In this document: positions 1-5,574 of the stretch, piece after piece | Layout: each line of letters begins with the position of its first letter | How positions within the stretch are numbered: the stretch's first letter is position 1 | NCBI GenBank assembly: GCA_947629425.1 | Contig: CANRDR010000099.1 | Span: forward strand, 1-5,767 | Length of the DNA stretch: 5,767 nt | Source of the DNA: an uncultured Bacilli bacterium | Lineage (GTDB): Bacteria > Bacillota_I > Bacilli_A > RF39 > UBA660 | Direction: 5' to 3' | Notes under the pieces: model-generated | Seen by the model: the letters and a program-made list of their open reading frames with translations, nothing else | What the model was told of the DNA's origin: nothing | Databases searched by the model: none | Translations under genes and position numbers: made by a program

Positions 1-1
1 T

Positions 2-679
2 ACATGTAGTGAAGCAGTAGGTAGTGGCGATAGTGCTAGTATAGGACAAGGTACATTTGGATATAAAGGAGAGCAAACGAAAGAAAATCCAATAAAAATA
101 GATTATGAAAATTGTGAAAAAGATAGCAATACATGTATGAAGAAACAGTTTGATAAATGGTTTAATGACAACAATTTTGATAAAAGATTATTAAAAGAAG
201 ATAAATTGAATCTAGGAGATTTAGAAACTTTATACAATCCATATAAAACAGAAAGTTGTAATATTGAAACATATAATGAATGTTCTTATGAAACAACTAA
301 TAGATTATTTTTAAAAAAAATTTCATTATTAAAATCTACAGAAAAAGATACAAAAATAAATTCATATATAGGAACATTAACTTCAGATGAAGTAGCATTA
401 GCAGGAGCAATATATTATCAAAGAGATAAAACACATTCAAATTATTATTTATTTAAAAACATTGGTTTTTCTCTTTTATCACCTTCAGCATATTATGGAG
501 CAAAAACAACAAATACTGCTGTTTATTCTGATATAAGATTTATATTAATGTATAATAGTGGATATATAGGTGAACTTACAGTTGCTTCACAAGCACAGTT
601 AAGACCTTCAATAGTATTAAAGAGTGATATAAAATTAATAAGTGGAGATGGAACAAAGGAAAAAGCATATAAGGTAGAT
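2..679 (+). repeat. Protein-level repeat unit 1 (partial) of the surface protein
   Basis: This stretch encodes the C-terminal part of one repeat unit, ending in SGDG...YKVD. It corresponds to 695-1648 in order and in motif content. The clearest DNA-level matches are 380-412 against 1364-1396 (the DEV..AGAI motif) and the segment from 602 against that from 1568 (RPSIVL). The spacing between equivalent motifs is 966-984 bases, or about 322-328 residues. The start of this unit lies outside the window. Confidence 0.7.
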
Positions 680-1648
680 GAAAATCCATATGAAGAAAAT
701 ACACTAGCATATGAAATAGTAAAGAATGCACAAAATGTAAAAAATGGAGAAACTACAACAAATACTACAAAATTATCACCAGTACCAGAAACAGTTCCAG
801 CACAACAATTAAGTGGAGAAACTGAACGAACATTAAGTATAACTGAAGATACATTAGGACAATCATACTATTTTAGAGGCAATGTACAAGATAATTATTT
901 AAACTTTAATGGAATGTGCTTTAGAATTGTAAGAATACAAGGAGATGGAAGTGTTAAATTAATATTAGAAGATAAAAATAGTTTGTGTGAAAGTGCAGAA
1001 AGTGAAGAAGATTCACACATAGGGCAAGCAAATTATGGATATATTGGAAATAGATATACTGATGCTGCAAGAATTGACTATAAAAATTCAGAAAACAGAG
1101 AAACAAGTGTAAAATATATAATTGATAAATGGTTAGAAGATATTGATAAAACAAATTTAAAATTTGAAAAATATTGTATTGGTAATACAGAAGAGTGGTA
1201 CGATTCTAATGGAATTCTTCAAAATAATGATTTGAATTATAACGATTCAAAATATTATTTTTCAAAAACATATAAAAATCTTTTTGGATATGGTCAAGAA
1301 CAAAATGCAACTTTAAAATGTGAAAAAGATTCAGAATATGTATTAGATTATGGAGGTCTTTTAACAGCAGATGAAGTAACATTTGCAGGTGCAATTGGTA
1401 AAATAAATACTAGTCCTATATATAATAATTATTATTTAAAAAAAAGTAGTTACTATTGGTGGACAATTACGCTTGGAGAACGTGGAAAAATTGCAGATGG
1501 TGTCATAGATATTGATCTGGATGGAAATTACGTATCCCACTCAATAGATTTATCTTATCCTCGAGTAAGACCATCTATAGTATTAAATGAAAATATAAAA
1601 CTAAAAAGTGGTAATGGATTAAAAACAAATCCCTATCAAATAAATTAG
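2..1648 (+). CDS. Repetitive surface/secreted protein (3' part), DUF6273-like repeats, 5' truncated by window edge
   Basis: The reading frame is open from base 2, so at least 548 residues are visible and the start is outside the window. The in-frame ATG at 137 is internal: the 45 codons before it (TCSEAVGSGD..., SIGQGTFGY) match the second half of the protein (SLCESAESE..., HIGQANYGY). Numbering from base 2, the protein holds two related units. Unit 1 is partial and has LTSDEVALAGAI (126-137), LRPSIVL (200-206) and SGDGTKEKAYKVD (214-226). Unit 2 has YYFRGNVQDNYLNFNG (from 289), FRIVRIQGDGS, LTADEVTFAGAI (454-465), VRPSIVL (522-528) and SGNGLKTNPYQIN at the very end. This pattern resembles DUF6273-type repeats of large extracellular proteins in gut Bacilli; that assignment is from memory of the family. 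A polar Thr/Pro-rich linker (about 248-270) separates the units. There is no LPXTG motif or C-terminal membrane helix, so any anchor would be N-terminal. G+C is visibly higher than in the downstream genes. Function unknown; adhesion or surface display is a guess. Confidence 0.82.
   Translation, partial: TCSEAVGSGDSASIGQGTFGYKGEQTKENPIKIDYENCEKDSNTCMKKQFDKWFNDNNFDKRLLKEDKLNLGDLETLYNPYKTESCNIETYNECSYETTNRLFLKKISLLKSTEKDTKINSYIGTLTSDEVALAGAIYYQRDKTHSNYYLFKNIGFSLLSPSAYYGAKTTNTAVYSDIRFILMYNSGYIGELTVASQAQLRPSIVLKSDIKLISGDGTKEKAYKVDENPYEENTLAYEIVKNAQNVKNGETTTNTTKLSPVPETVPAQQLSGETERTLSITEDTLGQSYYFRGNVQDNYLNFNGMCFRIVRIQGDGSVKLILEDKNSLCESAESEEDSHIGQANYGYIGNRYTDAARIDYKNSENRETSVKYIIDKWLEDIDKTNLKFEKYCIGNTEEWYDSNGILQNNDLNYNDSKYYFSKTYKNLFGYGQEQNATLKCEKDSEYVLDYGGLLTADEVTFAGAIGKINTSPIYNNYYLKKSSYYWWTITLGERGKIADGVIDIDLDGNYVSHSIDLSYPRVRPSIVLNENIKLKSGNGLKTNPYQIN
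695..1648 (+). repeat. Protein-level repeat unit 2 (complete) of the surface protein
   Basis: A full unit runs from the NTLAYEIVKNA segment through YYFRGNV..., FRIVRIQGDGS, the IIDKWLED region and LTADEVTFAGAI to VRPSIVL and the terminal NPYQIN. The IIDKWLED segment aligns with KKQFDKWFND of unit 1. The units have diverged strongly at the DNA level, so this is an old domain duplication and not a recent tandem copy. Confidence 0.65.
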
Positions 1649-1655
1649 TTTTTTA

Positions 1656-1685
1656 TTGGTAAATCTTTAATTTTAATGATATAGT
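1656..1685 (+). promoter_or_regulatory. Probable extended -10 sigma-A promoter for the EpsG-type/GT2 pair
   Basis: A TTGGTA -35-like box (1656-1661, four of six matches) lies 18 bases before TATAGT (1680-1685, five of six matches). A TG at 1677-1678 gives the extended -10 form TGATATAGT. Transcription would start near 1692, only about 10 bases before the ATG at 1703. That would make the leader very short and place the weak ribosome site GGTGAT (1692-1697) at the extreme 5' end of the mRNA. Read-through from the surface protein gene is also possible, because I see no terminator hairpin in the 54-base gap. Confidence 0.45.
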
Positions 1686-1702
1686 AAATATGGTGATAAC
1701 AT

Positions 1703-2821
1703 ATGCTAATATATATATTATTAATTTTATTAACACTTTTATATTGGTATATAGGTTATAAAGATAAAAATAAAATAAAAAAATATTTTATTATACTTTG
1801 TATTATATTTACTATAGTTTCTTTATTTAGATTTGAAGTAGGCACTGATTATGTTAATACATATATGTCTAAGTTTATTAAAATAAAACTTATAGGTACA
1901 GATGATCATTTTGAAATATTATTTCTTTTATTAAATAAATTATTTATACTATTAAAATTAAGTTCAGTAAATTTAATTCAATTTTGTTCTATAATTACTA
2001 TTCCATTATTCTTTAGATTTATAAAAAATAATTTAAAAAAAGAATATTGGTTTTTAGGAGCATTATTTTTTATAATAACTACAATTTATTTTGCTACATT
2101 TAATCTTATTAGACAATATATTTCTATCGCTATAATGTTAAATGTATTAGAATATATTAAAAAAGAAAAATATATAAAATATATTATATTTAATTTGATT
2201 GCAATAGGATTTCATTATTCATCAATAGTAGGAATTATATATTTATTATTTTATTTAATAAATAAAAATAAAAATAAAAAAAATAATAAAATATTAATAT
2301 TTTTTTACATAATTTCAATAATATTTATTTTTATAGATACATGGGATTTAATATTAAAACTTGAAACTATATTACCTAATAGATATAAATATTTTTTATG
2401 GAAAACATTAACAAGAAAATATAGTTCTATATTTAAAGTATTTATACCTAATATATTATTAATACTTTTTTATAAAGAAAGAAATAAAATAAAAAAATAT
2501 GATAAAAATTATAAATTATATTTAATAGGATTATATATTTATGTTATAATAAATAATATGTTCTATGGTATTAATATATTTAAAAGAATTATAATATTTT
2601 TTGAATCATTTTTAATTATAGTAATACCTAAATTAATAGAATATTATAATAATCATAAAACATTTGAATATAAAAATATAAAGATTAAAAATTTTAATAA
2701 ATTATTTACATTATTTATAATAATATATTATTTATGTGTTACTATATTAGGTATTTTTATTAATAATGGTAGTGGTGTAATACCATATAAATCTATATTT
2801 ATGTTTTTGGGGGATTTATGA
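1703..2821 (+). CDS. EpsG-family polysaccharide polymerase (Wzy-like membrane protein)
   Basis: This 372-residue, highly hydrophobic protein has about nine or ten predicted membrane helices, the usual size and shape for EpsG/Wzy-type polymerases. Family hallmarks are RFEVGTDY (43-50), NLIRQYIS (134-141), a GFHYSS motif (169-174) after a helix, and NIFKRIIIFF (291-300) late in the protein. Known members join lipid-linked oligosaccharide repeat units into exopolysaccharide or capsule at the outer face of the membrane; the role here is by family. The ATG at 1703 opens directly into the first helix (MLIYILLILL) and follows a weak GGTGAT site. The stop TGA (2819-2821) overlaps the ATG of the GT2 gene as ATGA, implying translational coupling. 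A Lys/Asn loop (187-197) is very A-rich. If TGA were read as Trp the frame would end three codons later at TAA, so this stop alone does not settle the code; exclusive TGG for Trp does. Confidence 0.85.
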   Translation: MLIYILLILLTLLYWYIGYKDKNKIKKYFIILCIIFTIVSLFRFEVGTDYVNTYMSKFIKIKLIGTDDHFEILFLLLNKLFILLKLSSVNLIQFCSIITIPLFFRFIKNNLKKEYWFLGALFFIITTIYFATFNLIRQYISIAIMLNVLEYIKKEKYIKYIIFNLIAIGFHYSSIVGIIYLLFYLINKNKNKKNNKILIFFYIISIIFIFIDTWDLILKLETILPNRYKYFLWKTLTRKYSSIFKVFIPNILLILFYKERNKIKKYDKNYKLYLIGLYIYVIINNMFYGINIFKRIIIFFESFLIIVIPKLIEYYNNHKTFEYKNIKIKNFNKLFTLFIIIYYLCVTILGIFINNGSGVIPYKSIFMFLGDL

Positions 2822-3798
2822 ATAAGTTAATAAGTGTTATAGTTCCAATATATAATGTTGAACCATATTTAAAAAGATGTATAGATAGTATAATTAATCA
2901 AACTTATAAAACTATAGAAATAATATTAGTAGATGATGGTTCAACTGATAACTCTAGTAAAATATGTGATGAGTATAAAAATAAAGATAAAAGAATAAAA
3001 GTAATACATAAAAAAAATGGCGGACTATCTAGTGCAAGAAATCGAGGACTAGATATTGCAAAAGGAAAATACATTACGTTTATAGATAGTGATGATTATG
3101 TAGATAATGATTATATAGAATACTTATATAATTTAATTAAAAAATATAAAACTAAAATGTCTATTTGTATAGCAAGAGTTAAATATGAAAATGGTAAAAT
3201 TATTGATAAAGAAAATAATAAAGAAATGTTATTAAATCAAAAAGAAACTTTAGAAAAAATGTTATATCAAAATGATATAAATGTATCTTCTTGGGCTAAA
3301 ATGTATGATAGAAATTTATTTAAAAAAATTAGATTTCCAGAAGGAAAAATATTTGAAGATACATATACTACATATAAATTAGTTTTAAAATGTAATAATA
3401 TATCTATAGGTGTAGTATCTAAATATAATTATATGATAAGAAGTAATTCTATTTTAACAAGTACATTTAATTTAAATAAATTATCATTAATAGATGCTTA
3501 TTTAGAAATGGGCAATATGTCAGTAAAAAAATATCCTGAACTTTATAAGGCTAGTGTACGTGCTAATGTGTATGCTAACTTAAGTACATTAAGACAAATG
3601 ATGTATGCTACTAATAGATTAAAAGATAAAGAAAAAAACATAAAAAAATATGTTATTAAAAATTCAAAAATAGTTTTATTAGATAAATTAGCACCTATAA
3701 GAGATAAAATAGGTATAATTACTTTAATATTAGGTATTCCTGTATATAAATTATCTTGGACTATTTATTCTAAGTTTACTGGAAGAATATATAAATAA
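2818..3798 (+). CDS. Family 2 glycosyltransferase (GT-A fold)
   Basis: The 326-residue protein starts with a textbook GT2 domain: SVIVPIYNVEPYLKRC (6-21), LVDDGSTDNS (37-46, nucleotide-sugar binding), NGGLSSARNRG (67-77) and the metal-binding DSDD (90-93). A later acidic pair, FED (179-181), stands where GT2 enzymes carry the catalytic-base region, followed by YNYMIRSNSI (203-212), common in capsule and exopolysaccharide GT2s. The C-terminal ~35 residues contain a hydrophobic, probably membrane-associated stretch (298-314). It should transfer one sugar from an NDP-sugar to a lipid-linked glycan on the cytoplasmic face; donor and acceptor cannot be read from the sequence. The start overlaps the polymerase stop by four bases. 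A GGGGGA run (2809-2814) lies only three bases before the ATG, so coupling probably matters as much as the ribosome site. All key residues are intact. Confidence 0.92.
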   Translation: MNKLISVIVPIYNVEPYLKRCIDSIINQTYKTIEIILVDDGSTDNSSKICDEYKNKDKRIKVIHKKNGGLSSARNRGLDIAKGKYITFIDSDDYVDNDYIEYLYNLIKKYKTKMSICIARVKYENGKIIDKENNKEMLLNQKETLEKMLYQNDINVSSWAKMYDRNLFKKIRFPEGKIFEDTYTTYKLVLKCNNISIGVVSKYNYMIRSNSILTSTFNLNKLSLIDAYLEMGNMSVKKYPELYKASVRANVYANLSTLRQMMYATNRLKDKEKNIKKYVIKNSKIVLLDKLAPIRDKIGIITLILGIPVYKLSWTIYSKFTGRIYK

Positions 3799-4101
3799 TT
3801 ATTCTTCTTTTATTTTAATATCTATTATATCATTAATATTTATTAATTTATTATCTATAGTAATTAAATTTTTATTAGTTTTACCAATTATAGTTTCAAT
3901 TAATGTTTCATTTTTTAACTGAATTTCTACTTTAATTTTATATATATATTTTTTAGATTTAAAAATATTATTTATTTTTTCATTTATTTCATAAGTACTC
4001 AAATTAGTAACAACTTCATTATTAGGTATAGTTACATATTCTTGAGAATTATCTATTTTTTCATTAAAAGTATTAGTATATAAATCTGGTAATTTTTTCA
4101 A
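3799..4101 (-). CDS. Small conserved-looking protein of unknown function, possible C-terminal beta-barrel
   Basis: I do not recognise this 100-residue protein. I chose the TTG at 4101-4099 as start because GAGGTG (4113-4108) sits six bases before it. The frame could also begin at GTG 4110-4108, but that codon lies inside the ribosome site. The N-terminal half is polar (LPDLYTNTF at 4-12, a Gln/Asn-rich stretch, a probable helix around 37-49). From about 53 to the end, short alternating beta-like strands appear (YKIKVEIQL, ETIIGK, NLITIDNKLI, NINDIIDIKI). The order of strand, glycine turn and closing I..DI.DI recalls small YolD- or Sm-like barrels, a weak resemblance. There is no signal peptide or membrane helix, so it is probably cytoplasmic. 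It is divergent from the SEDS gene and converges on the GT2 gene with abutting stops. Ordinary composition and a good ribosome site argue that it is real. Confidence 0.7.
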   Translation of the reverse strand: MKKLPDLYTNTFNEKIDNSQEYVTIPNNEVVTNLSTYEINEKINNIFKSKKYIYKIKVEIQLKNETLIETIIGKTNKNLITIDNKLININDIIDIKIKEE

Positions 4102-4121
4102 ATAATTCACCTCAGTATAAT
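4095..4121 (+). promoter_or_regulatory. Possible promoter for the SEDS gene
   Basis: A perfect TATAAT (4116-4121) stands about 40 bases before the SEDS start codon. The best upstream partner is TTTTCA (4095-4100), with a short 15-base spacer and four of six matches, inside the 5' end of the opposite-strand gene. TATAAT occurs often by chance in DNA this AT-rich, so the call rests mainly on position in the divergent gap. I see no comparable promoter for the leftward gene. Confidence 0.3.
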
Positions 4122-4159
4122 ATATGAATAATTTAATAAAATATTAGCAAAATATAAAT

Positions 4160-5206
4160 ATGAAAAAGAATTTAAAATATATAATACCGATATTAATTTT
4201 ATCTTTATTTGGAATACTTTCTATTTATATGTCTAAAAATGTAATATCTAATATTAATAATTATTTATATCATCAAATTATATTTTTAATAATTGGTATA
4301 GTACTATTATTTATATTAAAAAATATTAATTTTAATATAATAAAAAAATATAGTTTATTTTTATATATTATAAGTATATTTATGCTTATATATGTTTTAT
4401 TATTTGGTAAATCTATTAATGGTAGCAAAAGTTGGATTAATATATTTGGTATTTCTTTACAACCTAGCGAATTTGCTAAAATAACATTGCTTTTATGTTT
4501 AGATAAATATATAAAAACAAAATATGGGTTACTTAAAAGTTTAGTATTGTTAATAATTCCATCTTTATTAACATTTATGCAACCAGATACTGGTACTGTA
4601 TTATTTTATATAGTTATATATTTTAGTATATTTATATCTTTAAAATTAAAAAAAAGATACTATATTACTTTATTTGGGCTAGGTATTAGTTTAATAGGTA
4701 TATATTTTTATTTATATTTTTTTAATAGTGATTTATTTATTAAATTATTAGGTACTAACTTTTTTTATAGAACAGATAGAATACTTAATTTTATAGATAA
4801 TGAAGGATTTCAAATAAATAATGCTTTATTAGGTATAGGTAATGGTAAAGTATTTGGAAATGGTAGCAAATATATAGTTTATATTCCTGAAGCAATAACT
4901 GATTTTATGTTTGCAAATATTTTAACTATATTTGGTTTTATAGGTGGTGTATTTGTTATATTAATTTATCTATATATATGTATTAATTTAATTAATGATA
5001 TTAAATATACTAAGAAACATAAATATTTTATTATAGGTTTATTTGGATTATTTTTTTATCAAACAATACAACATATTTTTATGGATATAGGATTATTACC
5101 TATTACTGGTATTACTTTACCATTTCTATCTTATGGTGGTAGTAGTTTAATATCATATTATATATTATTTGGATTATTACTTAATATAAAAAAATATAAT
5201 ATTTAA
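4160..5206 (+). CDS. SEDS-family peptidoglycan glycosyltransferase (RodA/FtsW/SpoVE)
   Basis: A 348-residue membrane protein with about ten helices; RodA and FtsW are usually somewhat longer, about 370-420. SEDS proteins polymerise lipid II into glycan strands together with a class B penicillin-binding protein. Motifs in order: GSKSWI (88-93) with the conserved Trp, LQPSEFAKI (100-108), QPDTGT (141-146), YRTDRILNF (203-211), NNALLGIG (220-227), YIPEAITDF (241-249), and near the C-terminus GLLPITGITLPF followed by LSYGGSSL (311-330). Asp248 in TDF matches the Asp required for polymerase activity in E. coli FtsW (D297). Oddities are Ile where most members have His before TDF, and TIFG (256-259) where most have EE.G. 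I lean to a RodA- or SpoVE-type role because no division genes are nearby, but the subtype is not certain. The ATG at 4160 is the first possible start after an in-frame TAG (4145-4147); no Shine-Dalgarno is visible. It is divergent from the small gene at 3799-4101. Confidence 0.88.
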   Translation: MKKNLKYIIPILILSLFGILSIYMSKNVISNINNYLYHQIIFLIIGIVLLFILKNINFNIIKKYSLFLYIISIFMLIYVLLFGKSINGSKSWINIFGISLQPSEFAKITLLLCLDKYIKTKYGLLKSLVLLIIPSLLTFMQPDTGTVLFYIVIYFSIFISLKLKKRYYITLFGLGISLIGIYFYLYFFNSDLFIKLLGTNFFYRTDRILNFIDNEGFQINNALLGIGNGKVFGNGSKYIVYIPEAITDFMFANILTIFGFIGGVFVILIYLYICINLINDIKYTKKHKYFIIGLFGLFFYQTIQHIFMDIGLLPITGITLPFLSYGGSSLISYYILFGLLLNIKKYNI

Positions 5207-5304
5207 AGTTAAAAATATATAAATTTCCTTGTATCAAATTAGGACTATATATACCAAAAATATAATACTAAAAATAAAATAATATATTAACCATCTGATA
5301 AATA

Positions 5305-5343
5305 TTACACAAAAGATTCTATATAATTCAAATTGACATTCAT
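5305..5343 (-). other. Mini-ORF or 5' stub of a decayed leftward gene
   Basis: A perfect AGGAG (5354-5350) sits six bases before ATG 5343-5341, which opens a 12-codon frame, MNVNLNYIESFV, ending in TAA (5307-5305). In the neighbouring frame the same DNA reads FELYRIFCVI, reminiscent of the first residues of LysR-type regulators (MN.N.ELY.IF..V). This suggests a gene start broken by a frameshift, but no helix-turn-helix follows in any frame I read. It may instead be a leader peptide or chance; the ribosome site is the only strong evidence. Confidence 0.2.
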
Positions 5344-5362
5344 AATAATCTCCTGTTATGAT
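5333..5362 (+). promoter_or_regulatory. Strong sigma-A-type promoter, rightward (extended -10)
   Basis: A perfect TTGACA (5333-5338) is followed after 18 bases by TATGAT (5357-5362, five of six matches). A TG at 5354-5355 makes an extended -10 element. Predicted transcription starts near 5369 and would run through the decayed P-loop gene into the hydrolase gene at 5571. This is the best rightward promoter in the window. Its -10 is superimposed on the -10 of a leftward promoter. Confidence 0.65.
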
Positions 5363-5386
5363 AAATATATATTTTAATTATGTCAA
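5358..5386 (-). promoter_or_regulatory. Strong sigma-A-type promoter, leftward, overlapping the rightward one
   Basis: Read on the minus strand, a perfect TTGACA (5386-5381) is followed after exactly 17 bases by TATCAT (5363-5358, five of six matches). Predicted transcription starts near 5351, at or just before the AGGAG of the leftward mini-ORF. The leader would therefore be very short, with the ribosome site at its extreme 5' end. Confidence 0.5.
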
Positions 5387-5417
5387 ATAATACAATAAAT
5401 AGGTAGATGGGAAAGGT

Positions 5418-5574
5418 ATGATTATAGGTATTTGTGGTAAATTTGGAAGTATTAAAAGTAAACTAATAAATTAAATAATTGAATTATCTCAATCTTGATA
5501 AAGATATTTCAATATATGTAAATTCAATTGTAAAAGAAAAAATGCTTGTTAAAAAAAGGAGTTTAATAAAATGA
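5418..5574 (+). pseudogene. Decayed P-loop kinase-like gene (dephospho-CoA kinase-like start)
   Basis: An ATG at 5418, preceded by a purine-rich GGGAAAGG (5409-5416), opens MIIGICGKFGSIKSKLIN and stops at TAA (5472-5474). The start matches the first strand and Walker A loop (GK.GSGKS) of small P-loop kinases such as dephospho-CoA kinase. The glycine before Lys is replaced by Ile, which should abolish nucleotide binding. After the stop the same frame reads IIELSQS and then two more stops. The +1 frame is open from TTG 5479 as LNYLNLDKDISIYVNSIVKE... and ends in TGA (5572-5574), overlapping the hydrolase ATG as ATGA. That geometry is typical of coupled genes, so I infer an ancestral gene that lost its P-loop glycine, gained a stop and a frameshift, and probably lost most of its middle, since intact family members are about 190-200 residues. 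The exact family is uncertain. Confidence 0.5.
5556..5561 (+). promoter_or_regulatory. Ribosome binding site of the MBL-fold gene
   Basis: AAGGAG lies nine bases before the ATG at 5571. It is the best rightward Shine-Dalgarno in the window and fixes the hydrolase start. It also lies inside the shifted frame of the decayed P-loop gene, as expected for an originally coupled pair. Confidence 0.75.

Larger units (their letters stand above)
5207..5570. other. 364-base stretch without an intact gene: promoters and gene remnants
   Basis: From 5207 to about 5300 I see only AT-rich sequence with no clear terminator hairpin behind the SEDS gene. From 5305 to 5386 there are two opposed promoter sequences and a leftward mini-ORF, and 5418-5574 holds a decayed P-loop gene. 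On the minus strand a second frame is open without a canonical start from about 5378 to about 5237. It reads ...YYECQFELYRIFCVIF... into a very hydrophobic stretch and may be part of the same leftward decayed gene or chance. Confidence 0.6.

Noticed and set aside
137..139. ATG as the start codon of the surface protein gene
   Set aside because: The frame is open back to base 2, and the upstream codons encode sequence homologous to the second repeat unit, so this Met is internal.
954..1154. Minus-strand open frame of 66 codons inside the surface protein gene
   Set aside because: Low-complexity Leu/Tyr/Phe/His/Gln composition typical of the antisense of an AT-rich gene, with no family motif; it is a shadow.
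1206..1394. Minus-strand open frame of 62 codons inside the surface protein gene
   Set aside because: Same antisense composition (His/Leu-rich), fully inside a well-supported gene, with no motif.
2261..2290. AAAAAT-rich tract in the polymerase gene as a phase-variation slippage site
   Set aside because: Runs of eight A also occur near 313, 1438 and 3010 in other genes, so the tract is ordinary for this composition.
5207..5330. Rho-independent terminator behind the SEDS gene
   Set aside because: No GC-bearing stem followed by a T-run was found; only AT-rich sequence and a weak imperfect palindrome around GGACTATATATACC.
5333..5386. Invertible promoter (inverton) flanked by inverted repeats
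   Set aside because: The arms share only seven perfect bases, which are the -35 boxes themselves, and no recombinase gene is in view; two opposed promoters explain the pattern more simply.
5495..5524. Second promoter just before the hydrolase gene (TTGATA with TAAATT)
   Set aside because: The -10 matches only four of six bases in a very AT-rich stretch, and the stronger promoter at 5333-5362 suffices.
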